Assembly: GCA_964468375.1 (NCBI GenBank)
Contig: CAYXUW010000115.1
Location: 1-6,616, forward strand
DNA length: 6,616 nucleotides
Direction of reading: 5' to 3'
DNA from: CAYXUW01 sp964468375
Lineage (GTDB): Bacteria; Planctomycetota; Phycisphaerae; Sedimentisphaerales; Anaerobacaceae
This document shows, one piece after another, positions 1 through 5,831 of this stretch (its first letter is position 1; every line of letters begins with the position of its first letter). The notes beneath the pieces are model-generated. The model saw only the letters and a program-made list of their open reading frames with translations, searched no databases and had not been told where the DNA came from. The position numbers were made by a program, and so were the translations under genes.

Positions 1-390
1 GAGCAGGATAAGATGCTGTTTCGGTCGATGGCCGACATCTACGAGAACCTGCAGACCTTCACGGTCGTCGAACTAAACGACAGGGTAGCAGGTTGCTGCG
101 CACTGCAGATTATCTGGTCTGACCTGGCAGAGATAAAATCTCTCGCCGTCAACGAAGCAAATAAAGGCACCGGCGTCGGCAAAATGCTCGTAACCGCGGC
201 CGTTGAGCAGGCCCTTCGGCTCGGTCTGCCACAGGTATTCGCACTTACCTTAGACCCAGTTTTTTTTGAAAGATTGGGCTTTGAAGCAGCAGAAAAAGAT
301 TTACTTCCAATGAAAGTTTGGAGCGATTGTGCAAAATGCCCGAAGCAGCAGAGTTGCGATGAAACAGCCGTTATAAGGAAAATTCAGTAG
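1..390 (+). CDS. GNAT-family N-acetyltransferase, ArgA-like (5' end missing)
   Basis: Likely transfers an acetyl group from acetyl-CoA to an amino acid. The closest family I recognise is the short, single-domain N-acetylglutamate synthase-like (ArgA-type) GNAT proteins of about 150 residues, which supply the first step of arginine synthesis in the cytoplasm. The frame is open from base 1 (residues EQDK precede the first Met at 13). The segment around that Met, reading ML-RS---IYENL, matches an internal part of the family, so about 20-25 residues are missing and base 13 is probably not the start. Visible signatures are the GCCAL strand, the core AEIKSLAV strand, the acetyl-CoA loop NKGTGVGK, and the C-terminal strand FFERLGF. 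The tail has a three-cysteine cluster (codons 110, 113 and 119) followed by DETAVI. The stop TAG abuts the stop of the opposing permease gene. The glutamate substrate is inferred from family resemblance only; another small amine acceptor is possible. Confidence 0.82.
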   Translation, partial: EQDKMLFRSMADIYENLQTFTVVELNDRVAGCCALQIIWSDLAEIKSLAVNEANKGTGVGKMLVTAAVEQALRLGLPQVFALTLDPVFFERLGFEAAEKDLLPMKVWSDCAKCPKQQSCDETAVIRKIQ

Positions 391-1371
391 TTATCCTACC
401 TGTCGTCTCTGGAACAGGGCAATACCTGATAAAAGTACAGCTGTTGTGTAGCACACAGCGTAGGTGGCACTTATCAGGACATATTTCAGCGGAATCACTA
501 TTTCGCTGTCCTCGCTGCTTTCGTAAATCGCATCGCTTATCCAGAAAACCTGCAAGTTCGGCACCAAAAATCTGCCTATCTTGGCCCAAATGTGAGCATC
601 GGCAAATCTGCCAAAGGCGTAATCACTGACAAGGCCCAGTAAAAAAATCCCTATGCAGGCCGCTAGCGTTACCACGATGTTAAATCTGGCTGAAAATGCC
701 ACTGCCAAAGCCACGATTATATATGTGGCCAACAGCAATAATACCGCGCCATAAACGTCCAGCGTATTTATGCCGTTATTCTGGGGATTGAACTGCCAGT
801 TTGGGTCGATAAAATACAAAAACACCATACCCAATGTGGCAAATATGCTTAGCAGCACAATGGCTGTCGATGAAAATTTCCAGTCGTAAGCATAGTTGAA
901 AAAAGCACTTAACAGAAATGACGCTGAAATTGCAATAATCGCCGTGCCTATAACCGTCCAGTCGTGCACGTCATTTACCGTTTCCAGAACACCATGCCTG
1001 ATTGCCATAAGCAGGGCGATAGTGCAAATGTAATGTGCCAGAGTTACTGCGGCGGACACGCCCAAAAATTTCGCAATAATGAATATCGGACGTTGCACCG
1101 GCTTACTCAGGACGGTGCTTATGGTCTTATTCTCGATTTCCTCGGCCACTGCCCCGGAAGCAGAAAATATTGCTATGAACAAGCTGGCCAGAAAAAGCGT
1201 AGATAATCCTACTTCTCGCAAGAGTTTATTGTCGTCGCTTAGCGTAAACATCGTCAGGGACGGACTAATAAGGAACAGAAACAAAGCTGCGACGATTATT
1301 ACCGCATAGACCGGCTGCCGAATTGTTTCTATAAAGGTGTTTTTTGTTATCGTGAATAGTTTTTTATGCAT
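391..1371 (-). CDS. ABC-2 type transporter permease subunit
   Basis: A 326-residue polytopic inner-membrane protein, the membrane half of an ABC-2 family transporter. Hydrophobic segments lie at about residues 20-39, 57-75, 100-124, 138-160, 168-187, 205-228, 231-249 and 294-319. After the second helix comes the typical ABC-2 coupling stretch (residues 77-102: EEIENKTISTVLSKPVQRP then an AKFLG helix start). The C-terminus ends in the LFQRRQVG type tail common in these permeases. The start ATG (1369-1371, read in reverse) precedes a short amphipathic N-terminus, as expected. No good Shine-Dalgarno is seen; the upstream bases are AAAAGACAAGTAA. A partner ATP-binding subunit, often the gene just upstream, is not in the window; the upstream side is the N gap and a divergent operon. 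The substrate cannot be told from the sequence. The gene is convergent with the acetyltransferase and divergent from the SPFH operon. Confidence 0.87.
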   Translation of the reverse strand: MHKKLFTITKNTFIETIRQPVYAVIIVAALFLFLISPSLTMFTLSDDNKLLREVGLSTLFLASLFIAIFSASGAVAEEIENKTISTVLSKPVQRPIFIIAKFLGVSAAVTLAHYICTIALLMAIRHGVLETVNDVHDWTVIGTAIIAISASFLLSAFFNYAYDWKFSSTAIVLLSIFATLGMVFLYFIDPNWQFNPQNNGINTLDVYGAVLLLLATYIIVALAVAFSARFNIVVTLAACIGIFLLGLVSDYAFGRFADAHIWAKIGRFLVPNLQVFWISDAIYESSEDSEIVIPLKYVLISATYAVCYTTAVLLSGIALFQRRQVG

Positions 1372-1410
1372 TTACTTGTCTTTTGGTTATTGTTTCTATA
1401 CCGAACATTT

Positions 1411-1440
1411 ATTATATTACAAAACTTCTGGAACTTGTAA
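1411..1440 (-). promoter_or_regulatory. Candidate sigma-70-like promoter for the ABC permease
   Basis: Reading the minus strand, a perfect TATAAT (plus 1411-1416) lies 39 bases before the permease ATG. A weak -35-like TTACAA (plus 1435-1440) sits 18 bases upstream of it. The same two ends form a short inverted repeat, TTACAA at 1417-1422 and TTGTAA at 1435-1440, with 12 bases between them, which could be an operator. The region is AT-rich, so a chance match is quite possible. The -10 match is good and the -35 is poor. Confidence 0.35.
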
Positions 1441-1442
1441 AT

Positions 1443-1452
1443 NNNNNNNNNN
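1443..1452. other. Assembly gap (10 N)
   Basis: Ten consecutive N bases sit in the intergenic region between the divergent permease gene and the SPFH operon. A round number of N usually marks a scaffold join whose true length is unknown. Bases, or even whole genes, may be missing here, and the link between the two sides is only as good as the scaffolding evidence. The upstream promoter elements of the SPFH operon are probably partly hidden by it. Confidence 0.95.
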
Positions 1453-1456
1453 AATT

Positions 1457-1473
1457 TATACTGTATTTATAGT
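1457..1473 (+). promoter_or_regulatory. Candidate -10 elements for the SPFH operon
   Basis: Two -10-like hexamers lie between the N gap and the first operon gene: TATACT (1457-1462) and TATAGT (1468-1473), 43 and 32 bases before the ATG at 1506. A -35 element at normal spacing would fall inside or beyond the N run, so neither can be confirmed. The stretch is AT-rich, which makes such matches easy to find. Confidence 0.25.
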
Positions 1474-1505
1474 TTTTTGTTCAAAACACAGGACCGGAAT
1501 AAAGA

Positions 1506-3608
1506 ATGACGATATCACCCATACGCGCTGAATATGTAGCTGTAGCATCTCTGGCATTGAGCGTTATATTTTTCGGCATTGCCTTTTTCGTAGGCCGATG
1601 GAGTGGATTCTTTGCCGTCTCGGCAATTAGCTGGCTTATTCTCTCGGCAGCTCTGATTTGGCTCGTTCTCGTTATCCAGTTTCACCAGCGTGCCTTAGCT
1701 GAACAGGAAAAGCTCGATATGAGCCAGTTGGCTGAGGGTAAACAGAACTCGGCGATATTTCAGGCCAAAGGTGAACGTGCTACTATGTTTGCTGTTGCCC
1801 AGCGCCGGCTCGAACTGCTCGAAAAATGGTTCATTCCTATATTCTCAGCAATTATAGCCGTTTACCAAATAGCTGTTGGGCTGTACTTATTAAAAGCCGT
1901 TTTGTCGGCCACTGATACCCAATACCCGGTGCAACAGCCCCTGGTTTGCGCCACTTGTATGACGGCAATAGCATTTGTAAGTTTTCTAATTTCCCGCTAT
2001 GCCACAGGTATGTCGGCCCAGCCGCAGTGGAAACCCTTAAGAGCCGGCGGCAGTATCTTTCTCGGCGTGGCTACCTTATGTTTTGCTCTGGCTATCGGCT
2101 TAGCGATGGCACAGTTCAAAATTCTCGTCGTCGTAAACATAATAGACTTTATCATCCCGATTTTACTCCTTGCTCTCGGTGTAGAGACCGCTCTGAATGT
2201 CATTCTCGATATCTATCGCCCGCGGTTGAAAGGCCAGTATGCCAGAAGCGCTTTCGACAGCAGGTTGCTGGGTGTCATAAATGAGCCCGGCGGTATATTC
2301 CGCACTGCCGCAAGTGCTATCGACTACCAGTTCGGCTTTAAAGTTTCTCAAACGTGGTTTTACAAACTGCTCGAAAGGGCAATTGTGCCTTTGATTCTTT
2401 TCGCTGCAGTTACACTTTATTTGCTGAGCTGTATCGTAGTGGTAAACCCAAACGAGGAGGCGATAATAGAGCATTTGGGCAATCCTTTGAGCGAGGCCGG
2501 CCAGGTTAGGCTGATTGGGCCGGGACTGGCTTTCAAATGGCCCTGGCCGATTGACATTGCATACAGGTACCCCACGAAGAAAGTCTCGGAAATATATATC
2601 GGCTTTGTCCCGAAGCTTGACCCGGATACCGGAGAGATAGTTCGCGAACCGCTGTTATGGGGCAAGACCCATTATGAAGAAGAATACAGTGTTCTTGTCG
2701 CCAGTGAGCAAACCACGGAGAAGCCAACCGAAGGTGCGGTGCCGGTAAGTCTTGTTAAAGCTGATATCCCTGTTCATTATAGAATAAAGGATTTGTATTC
2801 TTTCCTTTACAATTATGGCGAAAGAAAGGAACGGGGCAGGAAAACAGTTTATGAGGCCGAAGAGATGCTCAAATCAATTTGCTACCACGAGCTTGCGAAG
2901 TTCGCGGCCAGCGCAACGATTGAAGTGGACGACGAAGCCGGGCTTGAACATAGTCTTCTCGGAGCAGGCAGGGCGGAGGCCAAGCGCATCTTAACCAGCC
3001 GTGTTCAGGCCGCCGCCGATGAAGCCGGCCTGGGTATTGAAATTATATTTTTAGGCCTTCAGGGCATTCATCCGCCGCCTGAGGTTGCGGAGGATTACCA
3101 AAAAGTCATCGGAGCCGTGCAAAAAAAACAAGCACTTGTGCTCAACGCTCACGCACAGCGCAATAAGAATCTCAGTACTCTTGCCGGTTCTGTGGAGGAA
3201 GCGAACAGACTTTATACTCTTGCGGCTGAATACCAGAGGGCCGAGAAGGAGAGCGAGCCTCAGGAAATCGAAAAACTCGCTGATGATTTGGACTCAGCCT
3301 TTGCCGAAGCAAAAGGAGATATTTTTAGTGAATTGCGAGGAGCACAAAGCTATTCCTTCGAGAAAGCAACACTTGCGCGTGCCACGGGAGAACGTTTTAC
3401 CAGTCAGCTAAAGGCGTATAGGGCTGCAAAGGAGATTTATAAAAACGAACAGAGATTGGCCGCACTTGAAGAGGCCCTCGCAAAAATACGAAAGTATGTC
3501 GTGGTCGCCGACCCGAATGATTCGCAAATCTTTATATTCGATGCTCAGGAAAAACTAACGCCGAATTTATACGAATTAACTGGCATTGAGGAGCGTAGCA
3601 AAAAATGA
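1506..3608 (+). CDS. HflK-like SPFH (band 7) protein with N-terminal six-helix membrane domain
   Basis: A 700-residue membrane protein. Residues 1-291 hold six hydrophobic helices (about 11-29, 34-58, 108-132, 146-164, 181-201, 205-233) and a basic, aromatic-rich linker (234-291) containing YQFGFKVSQTWFY. A seventh helix (292-313) takes the place of the single HflK/HflC anchor. The SPFH domain follows: NPNEEAI (314-320), the GPGLAFKWPWPID signature (338-350), a YRIKD strand (425-429), and the HflK-type GIEIIFLGLQGIHPPPEV segment (510-527). After it comes a long charged helical stretch (about 530-660) and a short beta-like C-terminus. Known HflK is about 420 residues, so this is an HflK-like core with about 290 extra residues in front. 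The ATG at 1506 has GGAA six bases upstream, and the next in-frame Met lies beyond the first two helices. The likely role is a subunit of a membrane cage or scaffold; its partners are inferred to be the next two SPFH proteins. Confidence 0.85.
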   Translation: MTISPIRAEYVAVASLALSVIFFGIAFFVGRWSGFFAVSAISWLILSAALIWLVLVIQFHQRALAEQEKLDMSQLAEGKQNSAIFQAKGERATMFAVAQRRLELLEKWFIPIFSAIIAVYQIAVGLYLLKAVLSATDTQYPVQQPLVCATCMTAIAFVSFLISRYATGMSAQPQWKPLRAGGSIFLGVATLCFALAIGLAMAQFKILVVVNIIDFIIPILLLALGVETALNVILDIYRPRLKGQYARSAFDSRLLGVINEPGGIFRTAASAIDYQFGFKVSQTWFYKLLERAIVPLILFAAVTLYLLSCIVVVNPNEEAIIEHLGNPLSEAGQVRLIGPGLAFKWPWPIDIAYRYPTKKVSEIYIGFVPKLDPDTGEIVREPLLWGKTHYEEEYSVLVASEQTTEKPTEGAVPVSLVKADIPVHYRIKDLYSFLYNYGERKERGRKTVYEAEEMLKSICYHELAKFAASATIEVDDEAGLEHSLLGAGRAEAKRILTSRVQAAADEAGLGIEIIFLGLQGIHPPPEVAEDYQKVIGAVQKKQALVLNAHAQRNKNLSTLAGSVEEANRLYTLAAEYQRAEKESEPQEIEKLADDLDSAFAEAKGDIFSELRGAQSYSFEKATLARATGERFTSQLKAYRAAKEIYKNEQRLAALEEALAKIRKYVVVADPNDSQIFIFDAQEKLTPNLYELTGIEERSKK
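3588..3593 (+). promoter_or_regulatory. Shine-Dalgarno GAGGAG for hflC, inside the upstream gene
   Basis: GAGGAG lies 11 bases before the ATG at 3605, within the last codons of the 700-aa protein. The ATG overlaps that protein's TGA stop as ATGA (3605-3608). Together they fix the HflC start and suggest coupled translation of the two SPFH subunits. The spacing is slightly long. Confidence 0.5.
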
Positions 3609-4498
3609 AAAACGTAGCTATTACCATTCTTATTCTGCTCGTAGTTGTTGTTATGACGCTGTATTTTATCTCGTTTCAGGTCAGGGAGGTAGAATCTGCT
3701 CTGGTGACGACTTTCGGCAAGCCCACTCGTCCAATTACCGAGCCCGGCTGGCGTTTTAAGTGGCCGGCTCCAATCGAGCGCGTTTACAAATTTGACTCCC
3801 GAATGAGAGTTTTTGAAGCTGACCTAGGCGAAACAACAACCAAAGGAGCAGTCCCTGTCATCGTAAACACCTATGTCGTTTGGAAGATTGCCGAGCCGCT
3901 CGCTTTTTTCAACGCTGTTGGAACTATCAGGGAAGCCGAAAACAAATTACTCAGCCATCTAAGTGACACACAAAATAAGGTAATCGGCAGACATTATTTT
4001 GCTGAATTTGTAAACAGCGACCCGGGGAAAATAAAGATTGAAGATATTCAGGAAGAGATGCTCGTCGACCTCAAAGAGCCCATTAGAGCCAATTACGGCA
4101 TTGAAATCAAAACTCTCGGCATTAAACAGCTTAAGGTCAGCGAAGATGTCAGCAAGGATGTTTTCGAACGGATGAGAGCTGAAAGAAACCGCAAGACCCA
4201 GGCCACCATCGCCGAAGGAAACGCCGAAGCTACCAAAATAAGAACTGATGCCGACTCGAAGAAGACGGAGCTGCTTGCCGCTGCGGAAGCAAGGGCAAAG
4301 GCAATACGTGCCGAGGGTGACGCCGAAGCCGCAAAATATTATAAGCTACTCGAGGAAGACCCTGAATTCGCAATCTTTCTGCGAAGAATTGAAGCTCTTA
4401 AGAAATACCTGGAGAGCAGGTCGACCGTTGTTTTCAGTGCCGATACGGAGCCATTCGAGCTGTTAAAGAAAATGCCGGATATAAAACCGAAGAAATAA
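3605..4498 (+). CDS. hflC: HflC-like SPFH/band 7 membrane protein
   Basis: A 297-residue protein with one N-terminal membrane helix (about 4-22) and no cleavable signal evident. An SPFH domain follows (about 24-190), with EVESALVTTFGKP and the EPGWRFKWPAPIERV signature near 46-60. The HflC hallmark RMRAERNRKTQATIAEG starts at residue 189. It leads an Ala/Glu/Lys-rich helix (about 190-247, with EGDAEAAK), then DPEFAIFLRRIEALKKYL and a beta-like end, STVVFSADTEPFELL. This order matches HflC, although E. coli HflC is longer at 334 residues. HflC pairs with HflK in a cage on the periplasmic face of the inner membrane and modulates FtsH in studied bacteria. Here the gene comes before hflK, the reverse of the E. 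coli order. It overlaps the upstream SPFH gene by four bases. The HflC assignment is strong; FtsH as partner is not shown by the window. Confidence 0.87.
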   Translation: MKNVAITILILLVVVVMTLYFISFQVREVESALVTTFGKPTRPITEPGWRFKWPAPIERVYKFDSRMRVFEADLGETTTKGAVPVIVNTYVVWKIAEPLAFFNAVGTIREAENKLLSHLSDTQNKVIGRHYFAEFVNSDPGKIKIEDIQEEMLVDLKEPIRANYGIEIKTLGIKQLKVSEDVSKDVFERMRAERNRKTQATIAEGNAEATKIRTDADSKKTELLAAAEARAKAIRAEGDAEAAKYYKLLEEDPEFAIFLRRIEALKKYLESRSTVVFSADTEPFELLKKMPDIKPKK

Positions 4499-4511
4499 TC
4501 ATAATATCAGT

Positions 4512-5786
4512 ATGACAAAAGAAAATAATCAAAACAACAAAGTTTCGGAGCCGCAAGCGCCCCAAAAACCCGTCGGCGGCGAGCTTGACGCCGGCAGCAG
4601 GTCTTTGTCGGATGCGCTGCGAATCAGCTTTGTTATCCTGAAGATAATAATGATTGTGCTCGTTATTGTTTTTCTCGCTTCGGGTTTCAGAACGGTTGAA
4701 CCCAATGAGCAGGCGCTTGTTCTGAGATTCGGGAAGATTCGCGGCGTGGGAGAAGACAGAATCCTCGGCCCCGGCTTACACTGGATTTTCCCATATCCTA
4801 TAGATAAAATTGTGAAAATCCCCGTAGCCAAAAAGCAGAATTTGCCAATTAACTCGTTCTGGTATTATCTGAAACCATCGGAGCTGCTCCCCGGCGCCAA
4901 AGCTCAGGTATCAGCAACATTAAATCCTACTATCGACGGCTACTGCATTACCCGTGGTATGAAGCAAAGTCGGGTCATCGCCTCCTCCGATGCAAGCGAT
5001 TACAACATTGTTCATTGCAAATGGCAGCTAACCTACAGAATTGACGACCCCGAACGCTTCTTCAAAAACACTTATACGGACGACGTAAGGCCGGGGCAGA
5101 GTTATGCTGATGTTGTAGAAAAAAGTATAAAACCCCTATTGGGGAATTTATTCGAAGACGTTGTTGTAACCGCAATGGTTCACTACACCATCGACGAGGC
5201 CATTTCAAGCCAGGATAGAATTCCGAGGCATGTTGAAAGGTTATTGCAGGATAAACTGGACCAGATAGGAAGCGGCATGGAGGTCGTCTCTGTTCAGCTT
5301 ACCGACATAACCTGGCCTCGACAGGTCGATAATGCGTTCCTCGCTTCTATCAGGGCGAGCCAGGACAGCCAAAAAGCGATTAGTGAGGCCAAGGGTTATG
5401 CGGAAAATACTCTTAATGAGACTGCAGGTCCTGTCGCCGCCCAGCTGTTCGAAGCAATTAATAGTGAGACAGTTAGTGAAGGGGAAAAAGAATTGCTGTG
5501 GTCTCAATTAGCCGGCCAAGCTCAGGAGGAAATCGCCGATGCCAGAGCATACAGAACGAAGGTTGTTGAAAATGCCAAAGCGAATGCAGAATACCTGCAA
5601 AAGTTGCTGCCCGAATACCGCAAACGTCCCCGACTCGTTCTGCAGAAAATTTACCAGGATGCCGTGGAATACATCCTTGATAACGTAGATGAAAAAGTCG
5701 TAATCCAGCCCACTGAAGGCGCAAAGAGCAGAGAAATTAGGGTTCTCATCAACAGAGACCCGACGATAAAACCGAAATCTGAATAG
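4512..5786 (+). CDS. hflK: HflK-like SPFH/band 7 membrane protein
   Basis: A 424-residue protein close to HflK length (E. coli 419). It has a polar N-terminal tail (1-35, Asn/Gln/Pro-rich), one membrane helix (about 38-57), then the SPFH domain. That begins TVEPNEQALVLRFGKI (61-76) with the signature GPGLHWIFPYPIDKI (86-100). Later segments include CKWQLTYRIDDPERFF (169-184) and the VVSVQLTDITWPRQV stretch (258-272) ahead of the helical region. The helices (about 280-370) carry AYRTKVVENAKANAEYL and LLPEYRKRPRLVLQKIYQDA, a clear HflK-type ending. Between the NETAG and AYRTKV segments there is an acidic stretch that the E. coli protein seems to lack. The ATG at 4512 follows the hflC stop by 13 bases without a clear Shine-Dalgarno; the next Met is inside the membrane helix, so this start is preferred. 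It probably assembles with HflC and the large SPFH protein. Confidence 0.87.
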   Translation: MTKENNQNNKVSEPQAPQKPVGGELDAGSRSLSDALRISFVILKIIMIVLVIVFLASGFRTVEPNEQALVLRFGKIRGVGEDRILGPGLHWIFPYPIDKIVKIPVAKKQNLPINSFWYYLKPSELLPGAKAQVSATLNPTIDGYCITRGMKQSRVIASSDASDYNIVHCKWQLTYRIDDPERFFKNTYTDDVRPGQSYADVVEKSIKPLLGNLFEDVVVTAMVHYTIDEAISSQDRIPRHVERLLQDKLDQIGSGMEVVSVQLTDITWPRQVDNAFLASIRASQDSQKAISEAKGYAENTLNETAGPVAAQLFEAINSETVSEGEKELLWSQLAGQAQEEIADARAYRTKVVENAKANAEYLQKLLPEYRKRPRLVLQKIYQDAVEYILDNVDEKVVIQPTEGAKSREIRVLINRDPTIKPKSE

Positions 5787-5831
5787 GACAAAAAGGGGAA
5801 GTAATAGACATTAAAAATAAAGATATAGAAT

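Noticed and set aside
13..15. ATG at 13 as the start of the acetyltransferase
   Set aside because: The frame is open to base 1, and the sequence at this Met matches an interior part of the family, so the gene is cut by the window edge.
260..267. Run of eight T in the acetyltransferase gene as a frameshift or terminator
   Set aside because: The reading frame is intact through FFERLGF and the Cys tail, and no GC-rich stem precedes the run.
399..418. CCTGT/ACAGG stem as a terminator for the acetyltransferase gene
   Set aside because: There are only five pairs with a 10-base loop and no T-run after it, and it lies inside the permease coding region.
1337..1531. 64-residue plus-strand open frame crossing the N run
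   Set aside because: It depends on reading through unknown bases and overlaps the starts of both flanking genes; there is no domain.
3121..3128. Run of eight A (codons CAA AAA AAA CAA) as a programmed frameshift site
   Set aside because: The main frame continues with clear HflK-like sequence on both sides, and I see no stimulatory hairpin or meaningful alternate frame.
3085..3411. 108-residue plus-strand open frame inside the large SPFH gene
   Set aside because: Its composition is Arg/Lys/Ser-rich without a motif, and it sits inside the well-supported HflK-like helical region.
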